Assembly: GCA_938038825.1 (NCBI GenBank)
Contig: CALHST010000092.1
Span: 1 to 5,282 of the forward strand
Origin: an uncultured Paracoccaceae bacterium
Lineage (GTDB): Bacteria > Pseudomonadota > Alphaproteobacteria > Rhodobacterales > Rhodobacteraceae
Direction: 5' to 3'
Length of the DNA stretch: 5,282 bases
In this document: one piece after another, positions 5,186 to 5,282 of the stretch
Layout: every line of letters begins with the position of its first letter
Position numbering within the stretch: position 1 is the stretch's first letter
Translations under genes and position numbers: made by a program
The notes under the pieces: generated by a model
Databases searched by the model: none
What the model was told of the DNA's origin: nothing
Seen by the model: the letters and a program-made list of their open reading frames with translations, nothing else

Positions 5186-5282
5186 CTAGTGGTCCTGCAA
5201 ACACTGCGAGAGGATATGTGAAAGCACCCCTCCTTTTCGCAACAATACAACCTCTTGCCGCGTTTCCACAGCCGCGATGCAC
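5186..5282 (-). CDS. C-terminal fragment of a convergent gene, aconitase-like end (tentative)
   Basis: On the minus strand an open frame enters from the right edge and stops at TAG (5188-5186), giving the last 31 residues of a longer protein. Seen: VETRQEVVLLRKGGVLSHIL within this tail. Aconitase-family proteins typically end with a D-T-x-x-E-V-x-Y-x-x-x-G-G-I-L-x-x-V-L pattern. The tail keeps T, E, V, GG and the hydrophobic residues around it, with Glu for Asp and Leu for Tyr. That similarity is from memory and short, so the identity is a suggestion. The gene converges on the aminotransferase gene with 53 bases between the stops. The alternative is that the frame is open by chance. Confidence 0.4.
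   Translation of the reverse strand, partial: CIAAVETRQEVVLLRKGGVLSHILSQCLQDH

Noticed and set aside
5218..5282. Plus-strand GTG start with AGAGGA upstream, entering the right edge
   Set aside because: The spacing to the GTG is too short, the visible residues show no motif, and the opposite strand carries a better-supported protein tail.

Overview
The window looks like part of an alphaproteobacterial chromosome, most likely Rhodobacterales (Roseobacter-type). This is inferred from moderate-to-high GC, tightly packed catabolic genes and the protein sub-families; no rRNA or other phylogenetic marker is present. It is dominated by a divergent L-idonate / ketogluconate / gluconate catabolic locus.

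Left arm (minus strand, about 1-1933): idnO-type gluconate 5-dehydrogenase, then a gluconokinase, then a beta-hydroxyacid dehydrogenase (3-hydroxyisobutyrate dehydrogenase / GarR family) that runs off the left edge. Their junctions are TGATG and ATGA overlaps, so this is one translationally coupled operon. Right arm (plus strand, 2045-4028): a D-isomer-specific 2-hydroxyacid dehydrogenase (probable 2-ketoaldonate reductase), followed 7 bases later by idnD-type L-idonate 5-dehydrogenase. The 111-base gap between the arms holds two nearly identical operator palindromes (GTTACCGATAAC) 26 bp apart. One lies inside the best minus-strand promoter. They resemble sites of LacI-family gluconate/idonate repressors (GntR/IdnR type).

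Together the enzymes would turn 2-keto acids such as 2-keto-L-gulonate or 2,5-diketogluconate into L-idonate or 5-ketogluconate, then L-idonate -> 5-keto-D-gluconate -> D-gluconate -> 6-phosphogluconate, which feeds the Entner-Doudoroff or pentose phosphate routes. No transporter, no repressor gene and no edd/eda genes lie inside the window.

Region 4029-4211 separates this locus from a plus-strand fold-type IV PLP aminotransferase (4212-5132), which probably has its own promoter and no obvious link to idonate. At the right edge, on the minus strand, is the last 31 residues of a convergent gene whose C-terminus resembles that of aconitases. I see no mobile element, CRISPR array, tRNA or rRNA. 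Nothing here is clearly a new biological system. The most interesting points are the extra 2-hydroxyacid and beta-hydroxyacid dehydrogenases in the idonate locus, the paired operators, and an aminotransferase that appears to lack the usual PLP-binding glutamate.
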